Positions 1-7,295 of a stretch of DNA of 14,582 nt are shown here, in pieces. Source of the stretch: JALOOE01 sp964423545. GTDB lineage: Bacteria > Chloroflexota > Anaerolineae > CG2-30-64-16. The notes below the pieces were generated by a model. It was not told where the DNA came from. It saw only the letters and a list, made by a program, of their open reading frames with translations, and ran no database searches. Positions within the stretch are counted from its first letter, which is position 1. Each line of letters opens with the position of its first letter. The position numbers and the translations under genes were made by a program. The DNA lies in NCBI GenBank assembly GCA_964423545.1, contig CAYRFV010000131.1, positions 1 through 14,582 of the forward strand. Direction: 5' to 3'.

Positions 1-2
1 CG

Positions 3-896
3 CCCTGGCAAGGACCAGCCATCGCCAGCCGGGTGATCGACCCCGACAAGGTCATCCTCACCCTGCTCAGCGACGCGATTGTGACCGATCCGTGGGGCCG
101 CTTCGAGCAGGGCTTCGAGGCGGATTGGCTAACGCGCGAATTAGGCCTGCCGAAGGGCGTAGCGGTGGAAACTGCGCCTGAGGACCAGCAGCAGCGACGC
201 TTCAGCGTCGTGCGCACAGTGGATGCATTCAACGCCAAGCTGGGATTGCCGCGCTCGCGCGATGTGGCGCTGGTCGCCGGATCGGGCGTGCGCCTGATGT
301 TCAAGGGCATCGCACTGCCGGCACTACAAAACTTACTCGACACAGCAGAGCAGCGCGGCATCGGCTTGCGCCGAGACGAAGGGTTCGGCCGGGTGGCGTT
401 CAATCATCCGATTCACCAACAGTGCACCAATTGGAATGATGGCGCCTTGACGCTCGGCGATCTGGCGTTGAGTAGCGCACTACAAGATCACGATCAGATA
501 CGTGTTGCTCGCTTCGAGCAAGAATGGCGCGAGAAGTTGGATGACAAGATCACCCCGAAGCTTTTCGCCTATCCTCCGTTCGAAACGGTTGCGCGACTGG
601 AGCACGTATCCGGCGCGACATCGCAACAAACTGCGGCTACAGCGCTGGATGGATTGGGCAAGCAAGAGCAACTACTCCTCCACCCACTGGCCGGCCGCGA
701 TAAGAAGAATTTCTACGAAACGGATGGCCGGCCTGGCATAGATAAGGTGCTCGAGCTGCTGGATGACCTGGGAACACTGATTGCCGAAAAGAAAGTTGAT
801 GCCTCGGTGGAGCAGAAACTATGGCGTATCGGTTTGCAGATGCTCGCCGATCGCATCGCAGAGCCCGCCCGCCGCAAGGCCCAGGAGGGGAGGTAA
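3..896 (+). CDS. csx10: Csx10-like type III-D RAMP (Cas5-like) subunit, C-terminal part, cut by the left edge
   Basis: The frame is open to the window edge, so this is the last 297 residues of a longer protein; a GTG at 33 is available but there is no reason to prefer it. The segment G-I-G-L-R-R-D-E-G-F-G-R-V (about residues 105-117 counted from the GTG) followed by F-N-H-P-I is the glycine-rich C-terminal RAMP signature I associate with Csx10, the Cas5-like subunit of type III-D that caps the crRNA 5' handle. After it come about 150 residues rich in predicted helix, ending W-R-I-G-L-Q-M-L-A-D-R. The stop lies inside the ribosome binding site of the next gene, so the two are one operon. The family call is strong; the N-terminal RAMP domain cannot be judged. 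Confidence 0.82.
   Translation, partial: PWQGPAIASRVIDPDKVILTLLSDAIVTDPWGRFEQGFEADWLTRELGLPKGVAVETAPEDQQQRRFSVVRTVDAFNAKLGLPRSRDVALVAGSGVRLMFKGIALPALQNLLDTAEQRGIGLRRDEGFGRVAFNHPIHQQCTNWNDGALTLGDLALSSALQDHDQIRVARFEQEWREKLDDKITPKLFAYPPFETVARLEHVSGATSQQTAATALDGLGKQEQLLLHPLAGRDKKNFYETDGRPGIDKVLELLDDLGTLIAEKKVDASVEQKLWRIGLQMLADRIAEPARRKAQEGR
883..893 (+). promoter_or_regulatory. Strong ribosome binding site for the Cas7-Cas7 gene
   Basis: AGGAGGGGAGG lies 5 bases before the ATG at 899 and runs up to the TAA stop of the preceding gene. It fixes the start of the next gene at 899, not at the in-frame ATG at 821 that lies inside csx10. Confidence 0.75.
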
Positions 897-898
897 CC

Positions 899-2719
899 AT
901 GAAGTTTCGAGCTATCACGGCCACCCTGAAGTTGCGCACGTCATTGCACGTGGGAACCGGCGCTGGCACCGAGACAGCCGATGATCTGCTGCGCCGCGAT
1001 GCCCGTGGCCGGCTGCTTATCCCTGGCACGGCGCTGGCCGGCGCGCTGCGCAGCATCGCCACGCGCCTGGCCCCGCGTTTCTCTGGCACAGGGTTATGCT
1101 ATGCTCTGAAAGCCAAAGATCCCAAAAAGGCCTGCGGCTGCCTGGTTTGCCAGTTGTTCGGCGATGTCAATCCACAAGAAGATGATGAAACGGGCAACGC
1201 GGCTCGTGTCATATTCTATGACGCCGTGCTTGACGCCACCCCAAAGCTCCAGATCCGGGATGGCGTGGGCATTGACCGCACGACCGGCGCGGCCGCCCGC
1301 CGCGAACGCATCAAGTTCGACATGGAAGTGCTGCCGGCCGGAACGACCTTCAAGCTGCGGATCGAGTTGGACCGCCGTTTGACTGATGAGGCAGCCGTGC
1401 GGCTGCTGGCCGTGACGCTGGCCGAATGGCAGGCCGGTCGCGGCGCGGTGGGCGGCCGTGTGTCGCGCGGCCTGGGCGCATTCGATCTGGCTGACATCCA
1501 GTTCATTGAGCGCGACCTGGACAAACCGGACGCATTGCTGACCTTGTTGCGAGATGGGCCGCCGTGGGACGCTAAGGATGGTAAGACCGGCTGGATCGCC
1601 GAGAAGCTGCAAACTGTACCGGCGATCCCGAAGTGGGATGGCCAGGCCAAAGATCCCGTGGCGCGTGCCTGGGCGCTGGCGGAGTTCACACTGGCAGCCA
1701 CCGGTCCGTTTCTTACCCACGATCTGACCCAGGCTGGCCGCGGCGGCTTCGACCATGCGCCGGTGTTGGCGGCCTACGCCCTGCGTGAGAAACCTGTGCT
1801 GCCCGGTTCCAGCCTGCGCGGGGTGCTGCGCAGCCAGGCCGAGCGCATTGCCCGGACTCTCGCGACGCTGGACGCATGGGTCGCAGGTGCCGATCACGAT
1901 CAGAGGAGAAGCGCTTTTCTCGCGCGTTGCCCGGCCTGCAATCCGTTGACGGCGCAGACGTCAGACGAGGGGGCAAGCTGCAACAGCTTCATCAAAACCC
2001 TGCCAAAGAAAGACCGCGAGAAACTGGAGCAGGCAGGAGCAGAAGACAAGCTATGCCTGGCGTGCCGGCTCTTCGGCAGCACATGGAACGGCAGCCGCCT
2101 GCGCGTGGAGGACGCGCCGTTCAAAGAGGGCGTCAAGATCGAGTACAAGGTGCTCGATTTCCTGGCGATTGACCGTTTCACCGGCGGCGGCCGCGACAGC
2201 GCCAAGTTCGACGCGCTGGCGCTGTGGCAGCCGCAGTTCAGTGTGCGGTTCTTCCTGGACAACCCCGAGCCATGGGAACTGGGCTGGCTGGCGCTGACGC
2301 TGCGCGACCTGCAGGATGGCCTGGTGACGGTCGGCTTCGGCCGCGCCAAGGGATTCGGGCAGTGTACGGTCGAGGATCGCAAGCTAACGATCGGCATCTT
2401 GCACCCCGATGACTTCCCCTTGCCGCAACTCAAGTCAGGCAAGATAGATACCACGGTTCAGGCGGCAAGTGCGGCCGGTGAGCGACTGCGCAATGCCTCC
2501 ATCGCGATCAGCGGCGTGTACAAGACCGTTGCCTATGATGCTGCCACGGCTGCTGACTGGCTGGCACTGGCCAACGGTTGGGTCAAGGTGTTCAATGAGT
2601 TGGTCAGGGATCCCGATCATGGCTTCAAACACAGCTTCGGTCTGAAAGACGATAGCTACTTCACCCAGAAAAGCGGCTATTGGCTGCCCGATCTCTATCC
2701 AGCGAGGGTGACCCGATGA
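899..2719 (+). CDS. Fused double Cas7 (Csm3-like RAMP) backbone subunit of type III-D
   Basis: This 606-residue protein contains two Cas7/Csm3-like RAMP domains. Domain 1 (about 1-205) has L-H-V-G-T-G, then A-D28-D-L-L-R-R-D, I-P-G-T-A-L-A-G-A-L-R at 41-51, a cysteine cluster C79/C81/C84 before L-F-G, a G-I-D-R-T-T-G hairpin near 124-130 and a glycine-rich G-G-R-V-S-R-G-L-G. Domain 2 (about 255-500) repeats this: G-G-F-D285-H-A-P-V, L-P-G-S-S-L-R-G-V-L-R at 301-311, C344/C347, C361, C386/C389 before L-F-G, A-I-D-R-F-T-G and G-F-G-R-A-K-G-F-G. D28 and D285 line up by eye with the target-RNA-cleaving aspartate of Csm3, so both halves may cut RNA. Fused Cas7 pairs are known in III-D. The gene overlaps csx19 by ATGA, which implies translational coupling. 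Confidence 0.88.
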   Translation: MKFRAITATLKLRTSLHVGTGAGTETADDLLRRDARGRLLIPGTALAGALRSIATRLAPRFSGTGLCYALKAKDPKKACGCLVCQLFGDVNPQEDDETGNAARVIFYDAVLDATPKLQIRDGVGIDRTTGAAARRERIKFDMEVLPAGTTFKLRIELDRRLTDEAAVRLLAVTLAEWQAGRGAVGGRVSRGLGAFDLADIQFIERDLDKPDALLTLLRDGPPWDAKDGKTGWIAEKLQTVPAIPKWDGQAKDPVARAWALAEFTLAATGPFLTHDLTQAGRGGFDHAPVLAAYALREKPVLPGSSLRGVLRSQAERIARTLATLDAWVAGADHDQRRSAFLARCPACNPLTAQTSDEGASCNSFIKTLPKKDREKLEQAGAEDKLCLACRLFGSTWNGSRLRVEDAPFKEGVKIEYKVLDFLAIDRFTGGGRDSAKFDALALWQPQFSVRFFLDNPEPWELGWLALTLRDLQDGLVTVGFGRAKGFGQCTVEDRKLTIGILHPDDFPLPQLKSGKIDTTVQAASAAGERLRNASIAISGVYKTVAYDAATAADWLALANGWVKVFNELVRDPDHGFKHSFGLKDDSYFTQKSGYWLPDLYPARVTR

Positions 2720-3330
2720 GCGAGAATAACATTGACTTCAGCGAACTGATCAAGAAGATGGACGCCGCGCCGCGTTACGGGAGAAATGGGCCGAATCGCC
2801 TCACTATCCTGGGCGGCCAGTTCAAGCCAGAACGGCGGACGGCGTTTCTCGCGGCCTGGCAGGGGCGGTGGGAGGCAATGCCCTGGCGCATCTGGGAACA
2901 TATCAGCGAAATCGGGTTCGCGGACGGACCGAAGGATCTAGATCTGCTCCAGCGCGGTGAAGTCTTCGGCGGAGGCGGACACCTGTCGTTGCGTCGCGAT
3001 CGCAACCGATGGTACTGGCGCTATATCGGTCCGGCCGATCAGCCAATGCCAGAAGGCTTTGAGGAGGCACCGGAATGCGAGGATTTTTGGACTGCCGATC
3101 CGAACAAGGACGTAGTCCTGCGTTGCTACGAGGAACGGGTGCTGTTGTGGGGCGAGCAAGTTCTGGATGCCAATAAGCAACCCACCGGCCACTGGTGGGA
3201 GGATCGCGTTGCTGCTGCGCGGCTGGACTATCCAACTCAGCTCAAGGGTCGCGACCGCGTGCATCTGGTCTTTTGGCGCTTCACTGAAGCTGGCCGCACG
3301 GTCTTCGTGTGGTATCGCGACCTGGTATAG
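2716..3330 (+). CDS. csx19: Type III-D associated protein Csx19 (TIGR03984 family)
   Basis: This 204-residue protein starts in an ATGA overlap with the preceding stop; an upstream in-frame ATG at 2680 is inside the Cas7 fusion and is rejected. Its recognisable core is G-E-V-F-G-G-G-G-H-L-S-L-R-R-D near 81-95, followed by R-W-Y-W-R-Y-I-G, then V-L-L-W-G-E at 142-147 and a C-terminal V-H-L-V-F-W-R-F-T and F-V-W-Y-R-D. This matches my recollection of Csx19, a small protein found almost only in III-D operons next to Csx10 and the Cas7 genes. Its role in the complex is not settled. No membrane segment or nuclease motif is visible. The call rests on pattern and position, not on a profile search. 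Confidence 0.8.
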   Translation: MSENNIDFSELIKKMDAAPRYGRNGPNRLTILGGQFKPERRTAFLAAWQGRWEAMPWRIWEHISEIGFADGPKDLDLLQRGEVFGGGGHLSLRRDRNRWYWRYIGPADQPMPEGFEEAPECEDFWTADPNKDVVLRCYEERVLLWGEQVLDANKQPTGHWWEDRVAAARLDYPTQLKGRDRVHLVFWRFTEAGRTVFVWYRDLV

Positions 3331-3340
3331 GGGGTGGGCA

Positions 3341-5782
3341 ATGAGCGAGGGCACGATCATCAGCTACAAAAACATCGCCGGCCAGATCAAGGGCGATGAT
3401 GGTAAAGCATACGACTTCAACCGCAAGGCCATTGTTGAGGGTAGCGATGCGCAGGCCGTCCCAGGCCGCCGCGTGCGGTTTGAAGTGGATGGCGAGCGGG
3501 CACGCGAGGTGGTACTGCTGGACGCGGTTGTGGAGATAGCCAAACCAGCACCCAGATCCACAGTGCTTCCACTCCCTACGACCTCATCGGCCGGCGTGGG
3601 GACACCCGCGTCTCAGTCCGGCTTACCACCCCGGCCGACACCGATAGTAAGACCGGCCCCGGCCCCCACGACATACCGTTTTCTCAACCCGTACAACTTT
3701 GTGCGCTGGTTACGGCCGCCACAGATATTCGATGATGCCGAGACCCAGTTGCTGGGACGTTGCCCACCACCGCCACACGATCGCTACATCGGCCTAAGCG
3801 GTAGAATTGTTTGTCAACTTGAGGCAATGTCACCTCTGTTTATCTCTGATTCTGATCTACCGGATCCCAACGAAGAAGACAAGAAAGCTGGACACAAAAC
3901 CTACCGTTTCTTTCATTACAACTTCGGGGATGGAGATGAACCAGCGCTGCCAGCCTCAAGTCTGCGTGGCATGATCCGCAGCGCCTTCGAAGCCGTGACC
4001 AATTCATGCTATGCACATTTCGATTACGGATCTCGTTTGAGCTTTCACCTGGCCGCCGCCGAGTCGTTGAAGCTAGTTCCCGGACGAGCAGAACGAGATG
4101 CACAAGGCCGCTGGCAATTGCGCTTGCTTCCTGGCACGGCGCGTCTGGTCATTAACGATCGTCCACGCGACAAGCTGTACGCAGCGCGCGTGGAAAGATA
4201 TCGCGCTCTATCGCCCGGACGACGCAAGAAGGGGCCTGGCGGAACTCCGGAGTTCCGCCCAGTTAAGACAGATGGTTTCAGAAATGGTGAGAGGTGTCTT
4301 GCTGTGGTGCAAGAGCTTCAGTTCCCGCCGGTTTGGAACGTCGTAGCGATTGGCAAAGATCGCGACCAATTGCGACCTGGGGCGGGCGAAAGAATCATCG
4401 AAGGCTATCTGAGCACCAACAATCAGAACATCGAGTCCAAGCGGTTCGAACGCTTCTTCTTTCGCGACAGCAAGAATACGACGGGGCCGGAGTTTGTGCC
4501 CTTGCCTGAGGATGTTCGGACTAAGTACGCCGATCTGCTCAAGGACTACCAGGAGCGCCACAGAGACACCATCAAGAAATGGCGAGACAAGGGACATGCT
4601 CCTGACCAACCGTGGATCGAAAGAGATCGGGAAGGCCGGACGATTAGGAAGGAGGCTGCGTTCAGCCGTTTTGTTATCGGCGGCCCCAAGGAATTGCAGG
4701 ATGGTGACTTGGTCTATGCCATGCTGTCGGGCAGCCTGCAAGCGCCACAGGTCGAATTCATCGTCCCTGTGGCCGTGCCGCGCGTGGGCTACAACCGAAA
4801 GGTGGCACAGCTCCTGCCAAAGCACTTACACAAATGTGATGACTACGATCATCTTTGCCCGGCGTGTCGCACATTTGGCTGGGTGCATGGGCATGAGGAC
4901 GCGCCAGATTTGCCGATCGAGCGTCGAACTGCCTATGCTGGTCGTGTTCGGCTTGAGGTTGGGAGGTTGATTCTGGAGCAAAGACAGCAGCCGCCTACAT
5001 TGCCGCCAACGACTCTAGCAATCTTGTCTACGCCCAAGCCCACCACGACGCGCTTCTATCTCAAGCCGAGCAGTAGTCGGCCCCGAAATGGAATGGATGA
5101 CTTCCAGGCAGGTTACGACAATCAGGACAACGTACTGCGTGGCCGCAAAGTGTATCGGCATCAAGGACATTCGGGCGATAGTGAATTCTGGGCTAGCAAT
5201 GGCCGCGAATTTCGAACAACGGAGAAATCGGACCAGAATCGAACCGTTGAAGGCGCACTGTTGCCTGGAGCGAAATTCGAGTTCACTGTTCACTTCTCCA
5301 ATCTAGCGCCCATTGAATTGGGAGCCTTGCTGTGGACGCTTGAAATGAATGGCGCTCATTATCATCGGTTGGGATTTGGCAAGCCGTTGGGGTTCGGGAG
5401 TGTGAAACTGAGCATCGCTGATCTGTTCGTAACCGATTGTGACCAGCGATATGCGAATCTTTCAAAGATCGAAGGAGATCCCAGCAGCAGCAACATGCGA
5501 GCCCAATGGCTCAGTCAATTCAAGATTGCAATGGGCAGAGCATATGGTGGTGAGTTCGACAAACAGGCTCACATCAAAGATCTGCTCGTCCTGTTGAGCG
5601 ATCCGCAGCCGAATCTTCCCATTCATTACCCGCGCACTGACGTCAGGCCGGTCGAGCAAGGCAAGAACTTCGAGTGGTTCATGGGCAACAACCGCAATCG
5701 TGACGCACGCTTCGCGCTGGAAATGCCAGGTGAAGAGAAGGGACTGCCGCTGATTGACAAGACAGGCGCTGTTAAACTCTGA
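3341..5782 (+). CDS. TIGR03986-type Cas7-like RAMP with N-terminal cold-shock-like domain (paralogue 1)
   Basis: This 813-residue protein starts at the ATG 10 bases after csx19, preceded by GGGGTGGG. Residues 1-64 look like a cold-shock OB fold: E-G-T-I-I-S-Y, G-Q-I-K-G-D-D-G-K-A-Y-D-F, then P-G-R-R-V-R-F-E-V. The usual aromatic RNA-binding motifs are degenerate. A proline-rich linker (about 68-110) leads to Y-R-F-L-N-P-Y-N-F-V-R at 112-122, which opens the RAMP part. That part has L-F-I-S-D-S at 166-171, L-P-A-S-S-L-R-G-M-I-R-S at 203-214, C499 and C506-P-A-C509 before R-T-F-G, A-Y-A-G-R-V-R, R-G-R-K-V-Y-R-H and the glycine-rich G-F-G-K-P-L-G-F-G-S at 678-687. A long insertion (about 240-450) separates the core motifs. 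The likely role is a Cas7-type crRNA-binding subunit of III-D. Confidence 0.83.
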   Translation: MSEGTIISYKNIAGQIKGDDGKAYDFNRKAIVEGSDAQAVPGRRVRFEVDGERAREVVLLDAVVEIAKPAPRSTVLPLPTTSSAGVGTPASQSGLPPRPTPIVRPAPAPTTYRFLNPYNFVRWLRPPQIFDDAETQLLGRCPPPPHDRYIGLSGRIVCQLEAMSPLFISDSDLPDPNEEDKKAGHKTYRFFHYNFGDGDEPALPASSLRGMIRSAFEAVTNSCYAHFDYGSRLSFHLAAAESLKLVPGRAERDAQGRWQLRLLPGTARLVINDRPRDKLYAARVERYRALSPGRRKKGPGGTPEFRPVKTDGFRNGERCLAVVQELQFPPVWNVVAIGKDRDQLRPGAGERIIEGYLSTNNQNIESKRFERFFFRDSKNTTGPEFVPLPEDVRTKYADLLKDYQERHRDTIKKWRDKGHAPDQPWIERDREGRTIRKEAAFSRFVIGGPKELQDGDLVYAMLSGSLQAPQVEFIVPVAVPRVGYNRKVAQLLPKHLHKCDDYDHLCPACRTFGWVHGHEDAPDLPIERRTAYAGRVRLEVGRLILEQRQQPPTLPPTTLAILSTPKPTTTRFYLKPSSSRPRNGMDDFQAGYDNQDNVLRGRKVYRHQGHSGDSEFWASNGREFRTTEKSDQNRTVEGALLPGAKFEFTVHFSNLAPIELGALLWTLEMNGAHYHRLGFGKPLGFGSVKLSIADLFVTDCDQRYANLSKIEGDPSSSNMRAQWLSQFKIAMGRAYGGEFDKQAHIKDLLVLLSDPQPNLPIHYPRTDVRPVEQGKNFEWFMGNNRNRDARFALEMPGEEKGLPLIDKTGAVKL

Positions 5783-5822
5783 TGCCGGGGTTATCTGTTG
5801 TCCGCGTGTTGGAGAGTGAGCC

Positions 5823-7283
5823 ATGGAGCATGACAAACTTGGCTTCTATCTGAGTGTGGCCAGGACGATACAGCAGCTAAAGGATGTCCGCGCCAACACG
5901 CGGATCGATGCCGAGGGTGAAGATACCCTGATGGATATGCTTTGGCTTATCCAGAAACTTCTTGGTGAGTCGACAAATGATCAGGACCTGGCCGGTCTTC
6001 GTCCCTTTCCCCAACTCCGACTCTTTCAAAAAGACTTCTTCGAGTTTTATCAGGTACTCAATGAGAGTTTGGGCGAGGACAGTAATCCACTGCAGGACGT
6101 GGCTCTGGGACGAGAACGGCATCGCAAGCTCAAGGACCTTGTTGGTGCATTCGAACAAGTCTTTCGTGAAGAAGTGGAAACTCGTGTCGTGTTCATCTCG
6201 CCTGATCGACTGAGTCTGCTCGAGTTCTCTTCCCCAAACAAGTTTCTTCACAGCGAAACAGACAGACAGCATTTCCAGTTCCTGCCCCGAATAGTCCAAC
6301 AGGGATTTAGGGATGCAGGCAGGTGTTTGGTATATGGCTTGCCAGGTGCAGCAATCTCCATGTCATTGCAGGCAGTAGAAGCAACCATCCGGTTCTTCTA
6401 TGTGCGACATGGGGGTCCGAACGACCGTCGCGAATGGGGACCCATGATCAACTGGCTTCGCGATCAGCAGCCATCGCTGCTGCCCGGCGATGTAGTTGGT
6501 CAGAGGCACTGCCACGCAACGTTGGATAGGTTAAGAGACCGTTATCGCAACGCTATCGCCCATGGCCGAGCCTATGGCGAAGCTGGAAGACCAGACGCAA
6601 GCATAAGTGAGGCGGAAGTCGTCTTCAGGGACTGTTGGGCAGCCGTTCGCCTTCTGGCAGCGGAGACGCCAAGGCGACCTCAACTCAAGTGCCGTGTCAA
6701 GGTCAGCGATCACCCAGACTTCGACACGGCGGTCGCGTCATTTCTGTATGCGTGGAATCCTGAGCTGCCTCCTTTTGGCGTAGAGTATATCGAATTCGAC
6801 TCATCAATGACTGCAGATGAATTGATCGATGTTACGGTTGAGAATACGAACTTCTGGCCAAGCCGCATTCAAGCTCTGGGCAGCGAGTCGCTCAGCCGTC
6901 GCGTTCGAGCCTGTTTTCGGATGCAACCGAACTATGCTGCCACAATTGATCCACTAATTGATTTTGTAGACAAATGCCGACAGGGCACCTTCACCTCGCG
7001 TTTCAACCCTCAGAGTCCACGAGAAGACGATGTTAGTCTTCTCGACTTGTTTGCCGGCATCGAACTGCACCTGAAGCGTGGACGAACACAGGAGGGAGAT
7101 GCTCAACCGAATATTGATCCTCAACAGATACTGGTCGAAACCTGGAAGATATTGGACAGATTTGTAGCATCTCCCCTCAGCCCAGAAGGACCATCGCTAG
7201 TGACCGATCTTGACATGCAGCCTGTGTTTAAAACACTCTGCATAGATGGCCAATCTGTAGGAGCCAAACCTGCGAATACGTGA
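5823..7283 (+). CDS. HEPN-domain protein with a C-terminal domain resembling a decayed DHH-type fold
   Basis: I do not recognise a named family for this 486-residue protein. The start is supported by GGAGAG 7 bases upstream. Residues 1-150 are mostly helical. Residues about 160-282 fit a HEPN domain: helices around A-I-S-M-S-L-Q-A-V-E-A-T-I-R and then R-D-R-Y-R242-N-A-I-A-H247, the R-N-x3-H motif of HEPN ribonucleases. The C-terminal part (about 288-450) opens with K-V-S-D-H-P-D-F-D-T-A-V-A-S-F-L, which resembles DHH motif I, and later has L-I-D-F-V-D-K-C; no D-H-H triplet is visible, so that part is probably inactive or has another function. No CARF domain or membrane segment is visible. The position between two RAMP genes, in the same direction, suggests a co-expressed effector RNase. 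This stretch is less GC-rich than the later genes. Confidence 0.6.
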   Translation: MEHDKLGFYLSVARTIQQLKDVRANTRIDAEGEDTLMDMLWLIQKLLGESTNDQDLAGLRPFPQLRLFQKDFFEFYQVLNESLGEDSNPLQDVALGRERHRKLKDLVGAFEQVFREEVETRVVFISPDRLSLLEFSSPNKFLHSETDRQHFQFLPRIVQQGFRDAGRCLVYGLPGAAISMSLQAVEATIRFFYVRHGGPNDRREWGPMINWLRDQQPSLLPGDVVGQRHCHATLDRLRDRYRNAIAHGRAYGEAGRPDASISEAEVVFRDCWAAVRLLAAETPRRPQLKCRVKVSDHPDFDTAVASFLYAWNPELPPFGVEYIEFDSSMTADELIDVTVENTNFWPSRIQALGSESLSRRVRACFRMQPNYAATIDPLIDFVDKCRQGTFTSRFNPQSPREDDVSLLDLFAGIELHLKRGRTQEGDAQPNIDPQQILVETWKILDRFVASPLSPEGPSLVTDLDMQPVFKTLCIDGQSVGAKPANT

Positions 7284-7290
7284 AAGGTGG
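7283..7290 (+). promoter_or_regulatory. Ribosome binding site selecting the ATG of RAMP paralogue 2
   Basis: AAAGGTGG lies 5 bases before the ATG at 7296. It makes the ATG a better start than the in-frame GTG at 7287, which falls within this site. Confidence 0.5.
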
Positions 7291-7295
7291 CGCCA

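Noticed and set aside
821..898. N-terminal extension of the Cas7 fusion from the ATG at 821
   Set aside because: It lies inside csx10 in another frame, and the strong ribosome binding site and the R-A-I-T-A-T-L first strand both point to 899.
1094..1897. Minus-strand frame opposite the Cas7 fusion
   Set aside because: Shadow of a protein with paired RAMP motifs; no start site or family pattern.
3167..3340. Extension of RAMP paralogue 1 upstream to 3167
   Set aside because: It overlaps csx19 by over 160 bases and the extra residues look like an out-of-frame reading; the cold-shock-like domain begins exactly at 3341.
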